31,562 nt of DNA from a virus. The position numbers and the translations under genes are program-made. Position 1 is the stretch's first letter. Every line of letters starts with the position of its first letter. Under the pieces are notes generated by a model, which ran no database searches, was not told the origin of the DNA, and was given only the letters and a program-made list of their open reading frames with translations. The stretch spans positions 1 to 31,562 of the IMG/VR virus record IMGVR_UViG_3300023174_000459. One strand, given 5' to 3'. This document shows, piece by piece, positions 31,359 through 31,562 of this stretch.

Positions 31359-31562
31359 TCAACCCCCGAACAGTTTGTGCAACTCGGTGTACATATAGCG
31401 TGCATCCCCCACATCCAGGTCACGCAACAGGCACAGCGCATCGTACACAGCACGCGCTTCACGCACAGGCTTGGCCAGCACCCTATCGAGCGCTTCCTGG
31501 CCCTTGTCTGCACTCTGGGTAGGCTCGGGGGCCAGCGCGGCGATGCCTTGCGCCTTGGGCTT
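31359..31562 (-). CDS. C-terminal part of a gene cut by the window edge, 67 aa visible
   Basis: The reading frame enters from the right edge and ends in LHKLFGG. The visible part has an Ala/Pro/Glu-rich linker (IAALAPEPTQSADKGQEALD) and a helical end (REARAVYDALCLLRDLDVGD, ARYMYTELHK). There is no start in the window. It is the first gene of the leftward cluster that can be seen, and it is followed with no gap by the 40-aa membrane protein gene. The family cannot be told from the tail. Confidence 0.65.
   Translation of the reverse strand, partial: KPKAQGIAALAPEPTQSADKGQEALDRVLAKPVREARAVYDALCLLRDLDVGDARYMYTELHKLFGG

Noticed and set aside
1-31562. tRNA genes, integrase or attachment sites
   Set aside because: I found no cloverleaf-like sequence, no integrase and no convincing long direct repeat.

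Overview
The window is part of a tailed double-stranded DNA phage genome, most likely a podovirus-like phage of a Gram-negative bacterium. Evidence: a holin/endolysin pair, a run of virion genes with a P22 gp10-like candidate, a 3087-residue internal-virion-type protein, and a complete phage replication module (primase-helicase, SSB candidate, family A DNA polymerase, SNF2 helicase, several nucleases). Genes are packed with almost no spacing. There are no tRNA, rRNA, IS or CRISPR features. The protein types (MPLQKLAFRPG..., Gln-rich and Ala-rich virion proteins, a polyvalent giant) resemble those I associate with uncultured aquatic phages. A betaproteobacterial freshwater host is only a guess from codon and GC feel. 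Terminase, portal, capsid, integrase and RNA polymerase are not in the window.

Layout. 1-8216 (+ strand): holin, endolysin, then six virion or virion-associated genes, ending in a hairpin that looks like a terminator (8233-8258). 8290-17553 (+): one giant gene, about 29% of the window, with hydrophobic N-terminal segments, long coiled coils, a metallopeptidase-like HEVGVH motif, an ADP-ribosyltransferase-like region and a C-terminal region resembling the LPD38 domain of phage polyvalent proteins. At 17.5-17.7 kb the strands converge, and a small minus-strand gene overlaps the 3' end of the giant gene. 17664-28578 (-): replication, recombination and nuclease module, read right to left. 28523-31562 (-): a tightly coupled series of small, mostly unassigned genes, nearly all joined by 4-nt ATGA start/stop overlaps. 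It starts with a gene cut off by the right edge.

How it fits together. The minus-strand genes would be expressed early, with small (possibly host-directed) proteins first and replication enzymes after. The AEP-type primase-helicase primes and unwinds, the SSB candidate coats single strands, PolA copies, and the SNF2 helicase, Cas4-like nuclease, VRR-NUC and HNH proteins handle recombination or branched DNA. The plus-strand block would be late: virion assembly, a giant protein probably carried in the particle and delivered with the DNA, and lysis. Five small genes of 32-51 codons (24536-24646, 28741-28893, 29269-29367, 30502-30657, 31236-31358) and several corrected starts were read directly from the sequence.
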